Below are positions 44,006 through 53,437 of a stretch of 64,000 bases of DNA, one piece after another. The notes under the pieces were generated by a model. That model was not told the DNA's origin and made no database searches. It saw nothing but the letters and a program-made list of their open reading frames with translations. The DNA comes from JAGPCK01 sp964535575. Its GTDB lineage: Bacteria > Bacteroidota > Bacteroidia > UKL13-3. A program made the translations under genes and the position numbers. The DNA lies in NCBI GenBank assembly GCA_964535575.1, contig CAZHTC010000005.1, positions 124,001 to 188,000 of the forward strand. The letters run 5' to 3'. Position 1 is the stretch's first letter. Every line of letters begins with the position of its first letter.

Positions 44006-44755
44006 ATGATTCAGCGAGGCCTGCTTTTATTCCTGTTGCTTACTGCACTTTCATGTAAACAACCTTACACTGCCGAACGTGTGCGAACGTCAACCTACCG
44101 GATAAGTGCTGACACGTTATCTCAGATTGATTCGGGTGTTTACCGTTTAATCCTTCCTTACAAAAATCAACTCGACAGGCAAATGTCGGAAACGGTAGTG
44201 GTGAGTGCCGATGAATTTAAAAAGGAATTGCCTTCAGGAACGCTGAATAATATGTTTTGCGATGTACTGCTCGCGTATGCACAAAAGAAAGTTGCTTTCG
44301 CGCCAATGGTATGCGTAATGAACTATGGTGGTATTCGTTTACCGTTTTTCCCTAAGGGAAATATCTCACTGGGGAAAGTATATGAATTAATGCCTTTTGA
44401 TAATGAATTGGTACTGGCAGAAGTGAATGGAGAAATGATGAATGTGCTGGCAAAAAAAATTGCCGAAAAAGGAGGGGAGCCTGTTGCCGGTATGAGTTTA
44501 ACCATTGATAAAACAAAAGTGAGTACAATGCTGGTGGGAGGTGAGCAGGTAGTTGCCTCAAAGATCTATTACGTGCTGTTGTCAGATTATATGTCAAACG
44601 GGGGAGACGGCTACGGTTTCATAAAAGAGGGAGGAAGCAAAATTGTTCCGCTTGGAATAAAAGTGCGTGATGCCCTTATTGCCGAATTCACGGTAATGCT
44701 GAATAAAGGAGAAATGCTAAAGGCTGTTTCGGATGAAAGAATCAGAAAAAATTAA
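44006..44755 (+). CDS. 5'-nucleotidase C-terminal-domain lipoprotein
   Basis: The ATG at 44006, one base after the mutase stop, is preferred; it gives 249 residues with a lipoprotein signal (TALSC, Cys17). The mature part matches the 5'-nucleotidase C-terminal domain (substrate-binding): NYGGIRLPFFPKGNISLGKV, YELMPFDNELVLAEVNGEMM and LSDYMSNGGDGYGF. The metal-binding catalytic domain is missing here but is encoded by the next gene, which overlaps by 23 bases. Together they would make a two-piece periplasmic or surface nucleotidase. Confidence 0.92.
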   Translation: MIQRGLLLFLLLTALSCKQPYTAERVRTSTYRISADTLSQIDSGVYRLILPYKNQLDRQMSETVVVSADEFKKELPSGTLNNMFCDVLLAYAQKKVAFAPMVCVMNYGGIRLPFFPKGNISLGKVYELMPFDNELVLAEVNGEMMNVLAKKIAEKGGEPVAGMSLTIDKTKVSTMLVGGEQVVASKIYYVLLSDYMSNGGDGYGFIKEGGSKIVPLGIKVRDALIAEFTVMLNKGEMLKAVSDERIRKN

Positions 44756-45665
44756 CCGAAAGGAATTTATTCGCCTTGCAGTAATGGGAGCAGGAGCAGC
44801 GGCACTTGCTCAATTACCATTTGCCTCATATGCCGGCAGCAATGAAGAAGTGCACCTCACTATTTTGCACACCAACGACTGGCATAGCAGGATAGAACCT
44901 TTTCCTATGGACGGGTCAAAGTTTCAAGGGCAGGGTGGTGCTGCGTTGCGTGCAAAACTCATTCAGCAAATCAGATCGGAAGAGAAAAATGTATTGCTGC
45001 TGGATGCCGGAGATATTGTGCAGGGAACTCCTTATTACAACTTGTTTGGTGGCGAACCCGAAATACGACTGATGAATGAAATGAAGTATGATGCCTGCAC
45101 CATCGGTAATCATGATTTTGATAATGGACTTGACGGCCTCGCGGCTATGGTAAAGAATGCACAGTTTCCTTTCCTAAGCGCAAACTATAATTTTTCCAAT
45201 ACGGTATTGTCCGGAAAAACATCTGCCTGGAAGTTATTTGAGTTTAACCACGTGCGTATAGGGGTTTTTGGTTTAGGTATTAAACCTGATGAACTGATAG
45301 GAGCCAAGCAGTTTGGGGACACTACTTATATTGATGCAATGGAAAAAGCGCACAGTACCGCAGCCTTTCTTAAGCACGAAGCCCATTGCGACCTGGTGAT
45401 TTGCCTCTCGCATCTGGGATATAAATACAATGATAAAAAGTATAGTGATGTACAACTGGCGCAGGAGAGCGAAAACATCGATTTGATACTTGGAGGGCAC
45501 ACCCATACTTTTTTAGATTTTCCTCTTTCTTTTTCCAATAAAAAGAATAAACTTGTAACGGTTAATCAGGTTGGCTGGGCCGGATTAAGGTTGGGGCGTA
45601 TAGATTATCATTTTTTCGGTAGAAAAAATAATAAATTATACAAAAAATCTCCGATTAAAATTTAA
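44733..45665 (+). CDS. 5'-nucleotidase metallophosphatase domain with Tat-like signal
   Basis: This 310-residue protein contains the catalytic calcineurin-like half of a 5'-nucleotidase. Motifs are LHTNDWHSRIEPFP (metal ligands near D49, H51), LLDAGDIVQG, TIGNHDFDNGL and ILGGHTHTFLD. The N terminus has RKEFIRLAVMGAGAAALAQL, a twin-arginine-like signal with Lys in place of the second Arg. It is translationally coupled to the preceding C-domain lipoprotein. The physiological role is probably nucleotide scavenging outside the cytoplasm. Confidence 0.93.
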   Translation: MKESEKINRKEFIRLAVMGAGAAALAQLPFASYAGSNEEVHLTILHTNDWHSRIEPFPMDGSKFQGQGGAALRAKLIQQIRSEEKNVLLLDAGDIVQGTPYYNLFGGEPEIRLMNEMKYDACTIGNHDFDNGLDGLAAMVKNAQFPFLSANYNFSNTVLSGKTSAWKLFEFNHVRIGVFGLGIKPDELIGAKQFGDTTYIDAMEKAHSTAAFLKHEAHCDLVICLSHLGYKYNDKKYSDVQLAQESENIDLILGGHTHTFLDFPLSFSNKKNKLVTVNQVGWAGLRLGRIDYHFFGRKNNKLYKKSPIKI

Positions 45666-45744
45666 TTAAAAAACAAGCCAAAATTTATTTTTTTATTAAG
45701 AAAATAATGTTCAATTTTCAGTCCTGAAAACGGGAGTAGACAGT

Positions 45745-47181
45745 ATGACAGAAAAAACTTGTGAATCAGTTTGGAACGATTGTGTAAATATCATCAGAGA
45801 TAACGTACCACCTCAAAGCTTCAAAACATGGTTTGAACCAATCAAACCGGTGAAGCTCGATAATAAGGTACTCACGATACAAGTGCCAAGCCAATTCTTT
45901 TACGAATGGCTGGAAGAGCACTATGTTGCGCTTCTTAAAAAAACGCTTAAACACTTTCTGGGCCATGGTTCCAGGCTTGAGTACAGCATCATTGTAGAGA
46001 ATAGTACGCCTAACTCAAAGCCCTATACTATTAATGTACCCACCAATGCTGCTTCTAAAGCCGAGAATCCTAATGTAGGTGTACCTTTAAATATAAGCAC
46101 CAGTATTCGCAATCCGTTTATTATACCCGGGTTGAAGAAAATCAATATAGAATCGAATCTTAATCAAAACTATACATTCGATACCTTTATAGAAGGAGAG
46201 TGTAACCGATTGGCCCGTTCGGCAGGTTATGCTGTTGCCAATAAACCCGGAGGTACTGCATTTAATCCGCTGATGATTTTTGGCGGAGTAGGATTAGGTA
46301 AAACGCATCTGGTTCACGCCATTGGAAACCAGATTAAGATGAATAATAAAAACAAGGTAGTATTATATGTAGCTGCCGAAAAATTCATCAATCAGTTTGT
46401 GGAGTCTATTAAGAATAATACCAATCAGGATTTTACAAATTTTTACCAATACGTAGATGTACTTATTGTAGATGATGTACACCAGTTTACAGGAAAAGAA
46501 AAAACACAGGAAATATTTTTCAATATATTCAATCACCTGCACCAGTCGGGTAAACAGTTGATCTTAACCTCCGACAGAGCACCAAAAGATCTTAAAGGAA
46601 TGGATGAGCGTTTGCTCTCCCGATTTAAGTGGGGCCTGACTGCCGATTTACAGGTTCCTGATTTTGAAACACGTCTTGCCATACTTGAACAAAAAATGTA
46701 TGCCGATGGTATTACCCTTGGTAAAGACGTGGTTGAGTATGTTGCGCATAATATAAATACGAATGTACGCGAGCTGGAAGGGGCTTTGATTTCATTACTG
46801 GCTCAGTCTTCATTAAACCGTAAAGAGGTTGATTTGGAACTGGCTAAGCAAATGCTCAAAAACTTTGTTAAAAACACCTCCCGCGAAATTTCTATTGAGT
46901 ACATTCAGAAAATGGTTTGCGAGTACTTCACCATTGGGGTTGACCTGGTTAAATCAAAAACACGTAAACGTGAAATTGTTCAGGCCCGTCAGATTTCGAT
47001 GTACTTTGCCAAGGACTTAACCAAAGCGTCACTGAAAACAATAGGTATGCACTTTGGTGGCCGCGACCACTCTACCGTAATTCACGCCTGCCAAACCGTA
47101 AACGACTTAATGGAAACAGATAAGAAGTTTAAAGCCGATGTGGAAGAGCTGAGCAAACGGATTAAAATTAATATTTTGTAA
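45745..47181 (+). CDS. dnaA: Chromosomal replication initiator DnaA
   Basis: DnaA opens oriC and regulates replication initiation. The 478-residue protein has an N-terminal domain I with SFKTWFEPIKPV, a short variable linker (~90-135), the AAA+ module with Walker A GGVGLGKTH (180-188), LIVDDVHQFTGKEKTQEIFF, and the DNA-binding domain IV carrying GRDHSTVIHACQ. Full length. No dnaN lies next to it, and I find no cluster of DnaA boxes (TTATNCACA) in the 79-base leader, so oriC is probably elsewhere. A terminator follows. Confidence 0.97.
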   Translation: MTEKTCESVWNDCVNIIRDNVPPQSFKTWFEPIKPVKLDNKVLTIQVPSQFFYEWLEEHYVALLKKTLKHFLGHGSRLEYSIIVENSTPNSKPYTINVPTNAASKAENPNVGVPLNISTSIRNPFIIPGLKKINIESNLNQNYTFDTFIEGECNRLARSAGYAVANKPGGTAFNPLMIFGGVGLGKTHLVHAIGNQIKMNNKNKVVLYVAAEKFINQFVESIKNNTNQDFTNFYQYVDVLIVDDVHQFTGKEKTQEIFFNIFNHLHQSGKQLILTSDRAPKDLKGMDERLLSRFKWGLTADLQVPDFETRLAILEQKMYADGITLGKDVVEYVAHNINTNVRELEGALISLLAQSSLNRKEVDLELAKQMLKNFVKNTSREISIEYIQKMVCEYFTIGVDLVKSKTRKREIVQARQISMYFAKDLTKASLKTIGMHFGGRDHSTVIHACQTVNDLMETDKKFKADVEELSKRIKINIL

Positions 47182-47202
47182 TTGTTCTTATAATGAATAA
47201 AG

Positions 47203-47227
47203 GCCCGGCTTAGGTCGGGCTTTTTTT
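47203..47227 (+). terminator. Terminator after dnaA
   Basis: GCCCGGC (47203-47209) pairs with GTCGGGC (47214-47220) with one G-U wobble around a TTAG loop, followed by seven T. It lies between the dnaA stop and the convergent receptor gene and is a good intrinsic terminator. Confidence 0.85.
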
Positions 47228-47237
47228 ATGGTGTAGT

Positions 47238-49493
47238 TTAATTGATGTTCACCCTGCCCCCAACAATAACCCTAAATCCCTGCAGGGGAGCATAATTGTA
47301 TCCTGGGTCAAATGTGTATTTATTCGGATTATTTACCGGGTCGTTGGCATCTTTATCAAAAGGATCTTGTGGCCGCATAATTGGATTTGACGGAATAAAA
47401 TTCAGCAAGTTTTTAAATCCCAAATAACAGGAGAGCGTTTTATTCCACTTTTTGGTGAACTGAAGATTCATGAGTGTGTACCAAGGTGAATGGTCAGGGC
47501 GAAAATCATTGGGCAAAACCGGCAACAGCATGGGGCTGTACACCGAGCCATTCCAGTCAATGGTTAGAAGCCAGCGTTTAATTTCGTAACTCACCGAATA
47601 ATTTCCGGTGAAAGGCGGGGTTTGCACCTGACGTGTTTTTATGCTTGTGCCATATGCATTTTCGGAGCGGATAAAAACATCGGTATAAGTAAACCCAAGT
47701 GATACATTTAATGCCGATGTAAAACTAAAATCCATATTTACGTTAAACCCTCTGTTCACCGAGTATCCTTTCAGGTTGTTAAAGATAATTTTGTTCGGGT
47801 CGCTGAAATAATCGGGGAGTATTCGATTAAAGAAATAGGTATAAAAAAGCCCTACATCCATATTTACAAAAACGTGTTTCATATTGTGAAACCGGGTGTA
47901 ATTTAAATTAATATTCCATGAACGTTCGGGCTTCAGTGTTTCTTTTATTTCAACGGTACGTGCTCCGGTGTAAACTGCATGTTCTTCAGAAAAAAGATTT
48001 ACCACCCTGAAACCATTCCCCACACCTGCCCGCAAGGTATTGTGTTTATCCGGGCTCCATTTGTAATTTACTCTTGGTGAAAATATAGTGCCGTGCATGG
48101 AATTCTGATCCCAGCGCATACCCGCCAGCAGGGTATGTTTGCTGTGCAGTGCAATTTCATCCTGTAAAAATAATCCGGGAAGGAAAATATGTGAGGGGTG
48201 ATTTCCTTTCATCAAACCGTCATTTCTTGCAGTGATGGCGGTATTATCGTCATAAAATGTGTAACGAAGCGATATTCCGGCAAGCATATTATGTCGTCCT
48301 GCATGTTTGTCCCAGGTGAGTTGGGCAAATGAAATTTGTTGAATCGCCAGATAAGGAGTGATACCGTAAACAGAGTTTTGATTATGCCTGTTAAGCGAAA
48401 ACCGGAGCATCAGTTTTTCTTTTACCGGCAATTGGTAAATTCCAATTATTTCCCAACGCCTGGTGTAGATGCTCTCCCCGTAAACACTGTCTGTACCTCT
48501 GAATTTTTTTTGCCATTGCATTTCTCCGCCAAACCGGTCTTCGTAATAATAACGAAATGCCATTTGTGCGGTTCGGTTGTTTTTTCTTTTATAACTGAAC
48601 TTATTAAAAGCAGAGATTCTGTTTTGTAACGTTACGTCTGTAAAATTGTCCTTGTTCTTGTCCCAACGCGTAGTAAAATTAAAGTAGTTTATACTGGATA
48701 ATACCTGAAGGTTTTTATTTAGTTTCCATTTGCAACTGATATCCGTATTTAGTTCTTTGTAACTGCTCACATATATGTCGGTGGCAAGTAGCGGAGCTTT
48801 CTCCGGTTGTTTGGTAATAATATTGATTAAACCTCCCACTGCTTCCGAACCATATAGGGAGGAAGCGGGTCCCCGTTGCACTTCAATGCGTTCAATAATT
48901 GAATTTGGAATTCCCATCATTCCATACACGGTAGAAAGTGCTGAAACAATCGGCATTCCATCAATCAATACCATGGTGTAAGGCCCTTCCATTCCGTTAA
49001 TATGAATATCTCCGGTGTTGCATACATTGCACTGCAACTGCGGACGAATGCCATTGATCATGCTCAGGCCTTCAAAAATATTGGAGGTAGGTGTTTTCTG
49101 AAAAAGTTTCGGACTGATTACTTCAATAGATACCGGAGAATTGGCTCTGCTCACTTCCTTCATGGTACCTGTTACCACCACCTCGTGCAACTGACTGTTG
49201 AGGCTTTTTAATTCAATGGTAAGAGTACCTTTATTTTCTTTCAGGCTGATAGATTTACGATAAGTTTCGAACCCCATAGCTTTAACCAACAATACATATT
49301 CTCCTGGCTTGATGTGTCGAAGCAGAAACCGTCCGGCAGAATCAGTGAGTACCGAATGTGGGGTGTGTTCCAAAGCAACCAGAGCAAACTCAATGGGTGC
49401 TTTATCCGAGAGCACAGTTCCTGTGAACTCAACGGTTTGGGCTTGCAAAACAACGGATAGCAAGAAAAGGCAGCAAACAATGATTAGTTTCAT
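47238..49493 (-). CDS. TonB-dependent outer-membrane receptor with carboxypeptidase-like N domain
   Basis: This is a 751-residue outer-membrane active transporter. It has a signal peptide (1-18), a carboxypeptidase-regulatory-like domain (~20-100: VEFTGTVLSDKAPIEFALVA), a plug domain (~105-235) and a 22-strand barrel to the end. The plug has an unusual CNVCNTGDIHINGMEG segment with Cys155 and Cys158, then TMVLIDGMPIV and IERIEVQRGPASSLYGSEAV. Such Cys pairs occur in a subset of Bacteroidota receptors, perhaps for metal, haem or cobalamin-type cargo; the ligand is unproven. It may be controlled by the palindrome at 49517. Confidence 0.93.
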   Translation of the reverse strand: MKLIIVCCLFLLSVVLQAQTVEFTGTVLSDKAPIEFALVALEHTPHSVLTDSAGRFLLRHIKPGEYVLLVKAMGFETYRKSISLKENKGTLTIELKSLNSQLHEVVVTGTMKEVSRANSPVSIEVISPKLFQKTPTSNIFEGLSMINGIRPQLQCNVCNTGDIHINGMEGPYTMVLIDGMPIVSALSTVYGMMGIPNSIIERIEVQRGPASSLYGSEAVGGLINIITKQPEKAPLLATDIYVSSYKELNTDISCKWKLNKNLQVLSSINYFNFTTRWDKNKDNFTDVTLQNRISAFNKFSYKRKNNRTAQMAFRYYYEDRFGGEMQWQKKFRGTDSVYGESIYTRRWEIIGIYQLPVKEKLMLRFSLNRHNQNSVYGITPYLAIQQISFAQLTWDKHAGRHNMLAGISLRYTFYDDNTAITARNDGLMKGNHPSHIFLPGLFLQDEIALHSKHTLLAGMRWDQNSMHGTIFSPRVNYKWSPDKHNTLRAGVGNGFRVVNLFSEEHAVYTGARTVEIKETLKPERSWNINLNYTRFHNMKHVFVNMDVGLFYTYFFNRILPDYFSDPNKIIFNNLKGYSVNRGFNVNMDFSFTSALNVSLGFTYTDVFIRSENAYGTSIKTRQVQTPPFTGNYSVSYEIKRWLLTIDWNGSVYSPMLLPVLPNDFRPDHSPWYTLMNLQFTKKWNKTLSCYLGFKNLLNFIPSNPIMRPQDPFDKDANDPVNNPNKYTFDPGYNYAPLQGFRVIVGGRVNIN

Positions 49494-49516
49494 TTGCTGT
49501 GCAAGTTAATATAAAC

Positions 49517-49540
49517 TAAATTAATTTGTTTATTAATTTA
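49517..49540 (-). promoter_or_regulatory. Operator-like perfect palindrome before the TonB receptor
   Basis: TAAATTAAT (49517-49525) and ATTAATTTA (49532-49540) are perfect inverted arms around TTGTTT. It lies 23 bases upstream of the receptor's ATG, where a repressor would block transcription or sit near the promoter. Such AT-rich dyads suit a metal-responsive or TetR-like repressor, but no factor is identified. The remaining ~180 bases to the next gene show nothing recognisable; no cobalamin riboswitch motif was seen. Confidence 0.5.
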
Positions 49541-49722
49541 AATATTTTTTTAGATAAACCTAAAATTAAAATCAATCCCTTAAAGCATGAAAGGTAAAGC
49601 CTCGTTTTTGTGCCTCTGAAAAAATAAAACTTAGCGTAAAGGAACGGCAAAATATTCCGGCTTTCGGGAGGAAATAAAACAGGCGAACAGGGTAAGGATT
49701 TTATTTCAGCGGTTGTATTTAT

Positions 49723-50181
49723 TTATCTTTTCCCTCTCAACCGGTCGAACAGTGAAGGCCGCGAGTTTTTTTTGTAATTGAAATGGGCCAGTTCATTCTG
49801 TAACTGATGGGCATATTCGCCTCCTTCAGGATGCAACATTTGCCACACTTTATCCCAACCGGGAAAACCGCCCAGGTTGCGGTCGTCAATAAATAAATCG
49901 CATTCTAATTTACGGCTGTATTTAGGGGTGTTCCGTTCGCCCGGATAACTTTCATTTACCGCATAAAATTTAAACCCGTTTTCTTCGCAGTATTTTACCG
50001 CAGCTTCAAGCATTTCGCCCTCGCGGTAGGTCCATAATATGAGCCGGTGTCCGCGCTTTTGCAACTCCTTAAGCGTAGCAAATGCAAAAAGCATTTCATC
50101 CCCAATTTTAGGATAGGCATGTTCAACAATGGTTCCGTCAAAATCTACGGCAATGGTTTTGGCATCGGGATTAATGAGCAT
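49723..50181 (-). CDS. HAD-superfamily hydrolase-like protein (BT0820-type)
   Basis: This is a 152-residue cap-less HAD-fold protein. Motif I AVDFDGTIVE has catalytic Asp13 and Asp15. Motif II is RLILWT, and the motif IV acidic pair is in DLFIDDRNLGG (D98-D99). It probably dephosphorylates a small phosphate ester; substrate unknown. The C-terminal ~35 residues (NELAHFNYKKNSRPSLFDRL) are basic and appended. It is four bases downstream of the methyltransferase gene on the same strand, suggesting an operon. Confidence 0.9.
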   Translation of the reverse strand: MLINPDAKTIAVDFDGTIVEHAYPKIGDEMLFAFATLKELQKRGHRLILWTYREGEMLEAAVKYCEENGFKFYAVNESYPGERNTPKYSRKLECDLFIDDRNLGGFPGWDKVWQMLHPEGGEYAHQLQNELAHFNYKKNSRPSLFDRLRGKR

Positions 50182-50185
50182 GGTT

Positions 50186-50956
50186 TTATTTACTTGTTAC
50201 AAATAAAATTTCTTCTTTTTGCAGTCGGTATTTTTCGGCATTTTGTTCTCCCACTACTGTTGCATAATGAACAGGGGTTACTTTAAACCCTGCCCGTTCA
50301 AGCCATTTGGCGTAGTCCATTCCAAACAGGCGCATATGGTCTTTTTGCCAAAAGTGTATTTCGCGCTGGCGGGGATCAGTAATGGAGAAGTCTTCGTAGG
50401 TGTGGCTGCGTTCATAATCGATGGGTACCTGCATAAATGCCATTCCACCGGGTTTAAGAATGCGATTCAATTCGCGCATGCACTGGTTGGCATCCTGCAC
50501 ATGTTCCAGTACATGGTTACACAAAATCACATCGTAGGTATTGTCTTCAAAAGGAATATGGTGCAAATCAAATTTTACATCGGCCAGGGGAGAAACCAAA
50601 TCCCCGGTGGTATAATCCAGATTTTTCATATTCCGGAACCGCTGATAAAAACATTGCTCGGGGGCAATATGAAGCATTTTGCGGGGTTTTGTAAAAAAAT
50701 CAGTTTCATTTTTAAGGTAAAGCCACATCAATCGGTGGCGTTCCAGCGACAGGCAATTAGGGCAAAGTACATTTTCACGTTTTGCTCTTCCGCTATATCC
50801 ATAAGGTAAAAACTTGCGGTAATGTTTTTCGCATACGGGGCATTCTACGTTTTCTCCTTTAAGTAAAAGGGGAGCAACTTTATTGAACAGGTAGCTGAGC
50901 TTAATCAGCACGGGACGTGGAATAGTTCGGAGCAGGAAATGAAACATAATTTGCAA
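50186..50956 (-). CDS. Zinc-ribbon class I SAM-dependent methyltransferase
   Basis: This 256-residue protein has a zinc-ribbon-like N-terminal part (C39/C42 and C65/C68) and a Rossmann methyltransferase core from ~85 onward. The core shows MLHIAPEQCFYQR, DVKFDLHHIPFEDNTYDVIL and CNHVLEHVQDANQCMRELNR. The EHVxD motif is typical of Methyltransf_11. It is cytoplasmic. The likely operon mate is the HAD protein at 49723. Acceptor unknown: tRNA, sugar or lipid are all possible. Confidence 0.88.
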   Translation of the reverse strand: MQIMFHFLLRTIPRPVLIKLSYLFNKVAPLLLKGENVECPVCEKHYRKFLPYGYSGRAKRENVLCPNCLSLERHRLMWLYLKNETDFFTKPRKMLHIAPEQCFYQRFRNMKNLDYTTGDLVSPLADVKFDLHHIPFEDNTYDVILCNHVLEHVQDANQCMRELNRILKPGGMAFMQVPIDYERSHTYEDFSITDPRQREIHFWQKDHMRLFGMDYAKWLERAGFKVTPVHYATVVGEQNAEKYRLQKEEILFVTSK

Positions 50957-51096
50957 AGTAAACCTTTCTGTCGCTAATACTCAAATGCGGTTGGCGGTAA
51001 AAGCAGCGGGGTACAGCCTAAAAGATAGGTATTTTACCGAAAAAAAAGCCCATTTTCGCTCTGATGCATTGATATGTTGTAACTTTACCCCGATTT

Positions 51097-53412
51097 GTGA
51101 ATTTGAAACTCCTCAAATATATTTTTTTAATGCTTGCCTCCATGCAGCTGGCCATGACCGGCTATGGCCAGAAAGTGGCTTTGGTGTTAAGCGGTGGGGG
51201 CGCTAAAGGATTTGCTCATATCGGAGTATTGAAGGCATTGGACGAAAACCATATTCCTATTGATTATATTGTGGGAACCTCCATGGGTGCGCTGGTCGGT
51301 GCCCTGTATTCATCGGGGATGACCCCTCAGCAAATGGAAGAACTTGCCCTTTCGCGAAGTATTCAGGAGTGGGCATCGGGAGACTTACCATCTAAATATA
51401 AATATTATTTTACCCGCAAACAGGATAATGCTTCATGGATTACACTCAAAGTGTCGATTGATTCGCTGGCAGCTGTGGTAAATCCAACCATTATGAATGA
51501 TGAGCCCGTAAATATGATCATGGCCGAATTATTAGGACATGCTTCGCAGGCGTGTAAAGGGAATTTTGACAGCCTCATGATTCCGTTCAGGTGCATGGCT
51601 GCCGATATTTTTACGCAGCAAAAAATTATGTTCAGAAAGGGCGATTTGGTAGACGTGGTTCGTGCAAGCATGTCGGTGCCCATGGTTATTCCGCCTATTA
51701 AAGTTGATAACCGCTATTTGTTTGATGGAGGCGTGTACAATAATTTTCCGGTTGATGTGGCCACCAGCGAATTTCATCCCGATTTTGTGGTTGGGGTAAA
51801 TGTGTCGGGAAGTAATTTTACCAATTATCCTTATAACAAAGATGAACAATTGCTTCCGAAAGTGTTGTATTACCTGCTAATATCAAAAACCGATTCTACC
51901 CTTATTGACAGTTTAAAAGGTGTGTATATTGAGCCCAACCTCACCAACTACACCGCTTTTGATTTTGGGCGCGCCCGCGATTTGATAGCCATTGGATATG
52001 CCTACGGGCAGGCCAAAGCACAGGAAATAAAACAAAAACTTGGAAGAAGCATTGACTCGACCGAATTGGCCGAACGAAGGAAAAAATTCTACGTGTCAAG
52101 CGATGAATTAAAAATTGAGCGGGTAGAGGTATCGGGGCTTAAACCTTTCCAGCAGCGGTATGCCAAAAGAGTATTTAAGAAACGCAGAAAGCAGCCATAC
52201 CTCTCCATGAATGATATTAAGCGCGGATATTACAAAATGGCAGGGGATGATAATTTTACCATTTCATCACCGCGGTTGTATCTTAATGATTCGGGTAATT
52301 ATGTCTTTAAAATGAAGGTTAAACAGGAGCAGAGCCTGCATGTTGACCTTGGAGGAAATTTTACTTCGCGCAGCATTAACCAATTGTTTGTAGGTTTTCA
52401 ATACAATTATGTAAACCGTATTTCATTTAATGTGGTGGGCAATTTTTATTCAGGACGGTTTTATCAGTCGGCACAGGTTAAAGCACGAATGAATTTTCCC
52501 TCAGCCAAACCGTTTTATATTGAGCCCGAGTTTTGCATTAATGACTGGGATTATTTTAAAACCAGTGATATCATCAATATTGATAAACGTAAGCCTACCT
52601 ATGTGGAGCAGGTGGATCGAAAAGCCGGATTAACCATTGCATTTCCCATGGGGCGGAAGTTTAAATATGAACTGGGAGGTGCTTACATAAACAACCACGA
52701 TTTTTACAGCAACAATATCACCTTCGTATCAACCGATATTCTCGATAATACATTTACCGAAGGCTATACCATTCGCACAGGCATTTTAAGCAGTACACTT
52801 AACCGGAAAATGTATGCGAGCGAAGGCGGGAGCACTTCGTTTAATGTGAGGTATATACATGTGGAAGAAAGGCATCAGCCCGGAAATACATCTGCATTTG
52901 TTGATACCACCACCTTTTCTCATCAGTGGTTCAGAATAAAATTCACCCACGAACAATATTTTGGTCACGCCTATTTTCATTATGGCTATTTGTTCGAAGC
53001 CGTAGCCAGCAATCAGCCGTTTTACCGCACCTATACTTCCACTATTATTAATGCACCGGCCTTTTATCCATTGCAAGACAGCCGCACCCTTATGCTCACC
53101 AATTTCAGGGCATTTAATTATGCTGCCATCGGGTTCAGAACCATTACCAGTTTACGGTCGAAAATTGATTTCAGATTAGAAGGTTACCTTTTTCAGCCGG
53201 TTAATAATATTATTGAGTCTCCGGCCCAGCGTCCTTCATTCGGGGTCGATTTTCCGGTTCCTTACCGGGTAGCTACAGCCGGAGTGGTTTATCATAGTCC
53301 CATAGGCCCTGTGAGCACCAGTTTAAATTATTACGATGATTCCAAAAAACAATTAGGCTTTCTGTTTCATATAGGGTATTTAATTTTCAACCCCAGGTCA
53401 TTATCCGATTAA
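51097..53412 (+). CDS. Patatin-like phospholipase fused to POTRA/outer-membrane barrel
   Basis: This is a 771-residue protein starting at GTG 51097 with a signal peptide (MNLKLLKYIFLMLASMQL). The patatin domain (~25-300) has the oxyanion motif SGGGAKG (32-38), nucleophile elbow GTSMG with Ser62, and catalytic Asp210 in the FDGGVYNNFPVDV segment. A POTRA-like unit (~330-395: ELKIERVEVSGLKPFQQRYA) leads to a C-terminal barrel (~410-771) of the BamA/TpsB type ending YLIFNPRSLSD. This is a PlpD/type Vd-like layout: the lipase may be displayed at the surface. It heads a unit with the TPR gene and uvrC. Confidence 0.92.
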   Translation: MNLKLLKYIFLMLASMQLAMTGYGQKVALVLSGGGAKGFAHIGVLKALDENHIPIDYIVGTSMGALVGALYSSGMTPQQMEELALSRSIQEWASGDLPSKYKYYFTRKQDNASWITLKVSIDSLAAVVNPTIMNDEPVNMIMAELLGHASQACKGNFDSLMIPFRCMAADIFTQQKIMFRKGDLVDVVRASMSVPMVIPPIKVDNRYLFDGGVYNNFPVDVATSEFHPDFVVGVNVSGSNFTNYPYNKDEQLLPKVLYYLLISKTDSTLIDSLKGVYIEPNLTNYTAFDFGRARDLIAIGYAYGQAKAQEIKQKLGRSIDSTELAERRKKFYVSSDELKIERVEVSGLKPFQQRYAKRVFKKRRKQPYLSMNDIKRGYYKMAGDDNFTISSPRLYLNDSGNYVFKMKVKQEQSLHVDLGGNFTSRSINQLFVGFQYNYVNRISFNVVGNFYSGRFYQSAQVKARMNFPSAKPFYIEPEFCINDWDYFKTSDIINIDKRKPTYVEQVDRKAGLTIAFPMGRKFKYELGGAYINNHDFYSNNITFVSTDILDNTFTEGYTIRTGILSSTLNRKMYASEGGSTSFNVRYIHVEERHQPGNTSAFVDTTTFSHQWFRIKFTHEQYFGHAYFHYGYLFEAVASNQPFYRTYTSTIINAPAFYPLQDSRTLMLTNFRAFNYAAIGFRTITSLRSKIDFRLEGYLFQPVNNIIESPAQRPSFGVDFPVPYRVATAGVVYHSPIGPVSTSLNYYDDSKKQLGFLFHIGYLIFNPRSLSD

Positions 53413-53437
53413 ATTTTTTGCCCCTATCTTTGAACCG

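Noticed and set aside
45666..45744. Possible oriC next to dnaA
   Set aside because: No DnaA boxes or AT-rich repeats of the expected kind are found in this short leader, and neither dnaN nor recF is adjacent.
49541..49722. Cobalamin or other riboswitch before the TonB receptor
   Set aside because: I looked for B12-box and other conserved loop sequences on the minus strand and found none. Only the dyad at 49517-49540 stands out.
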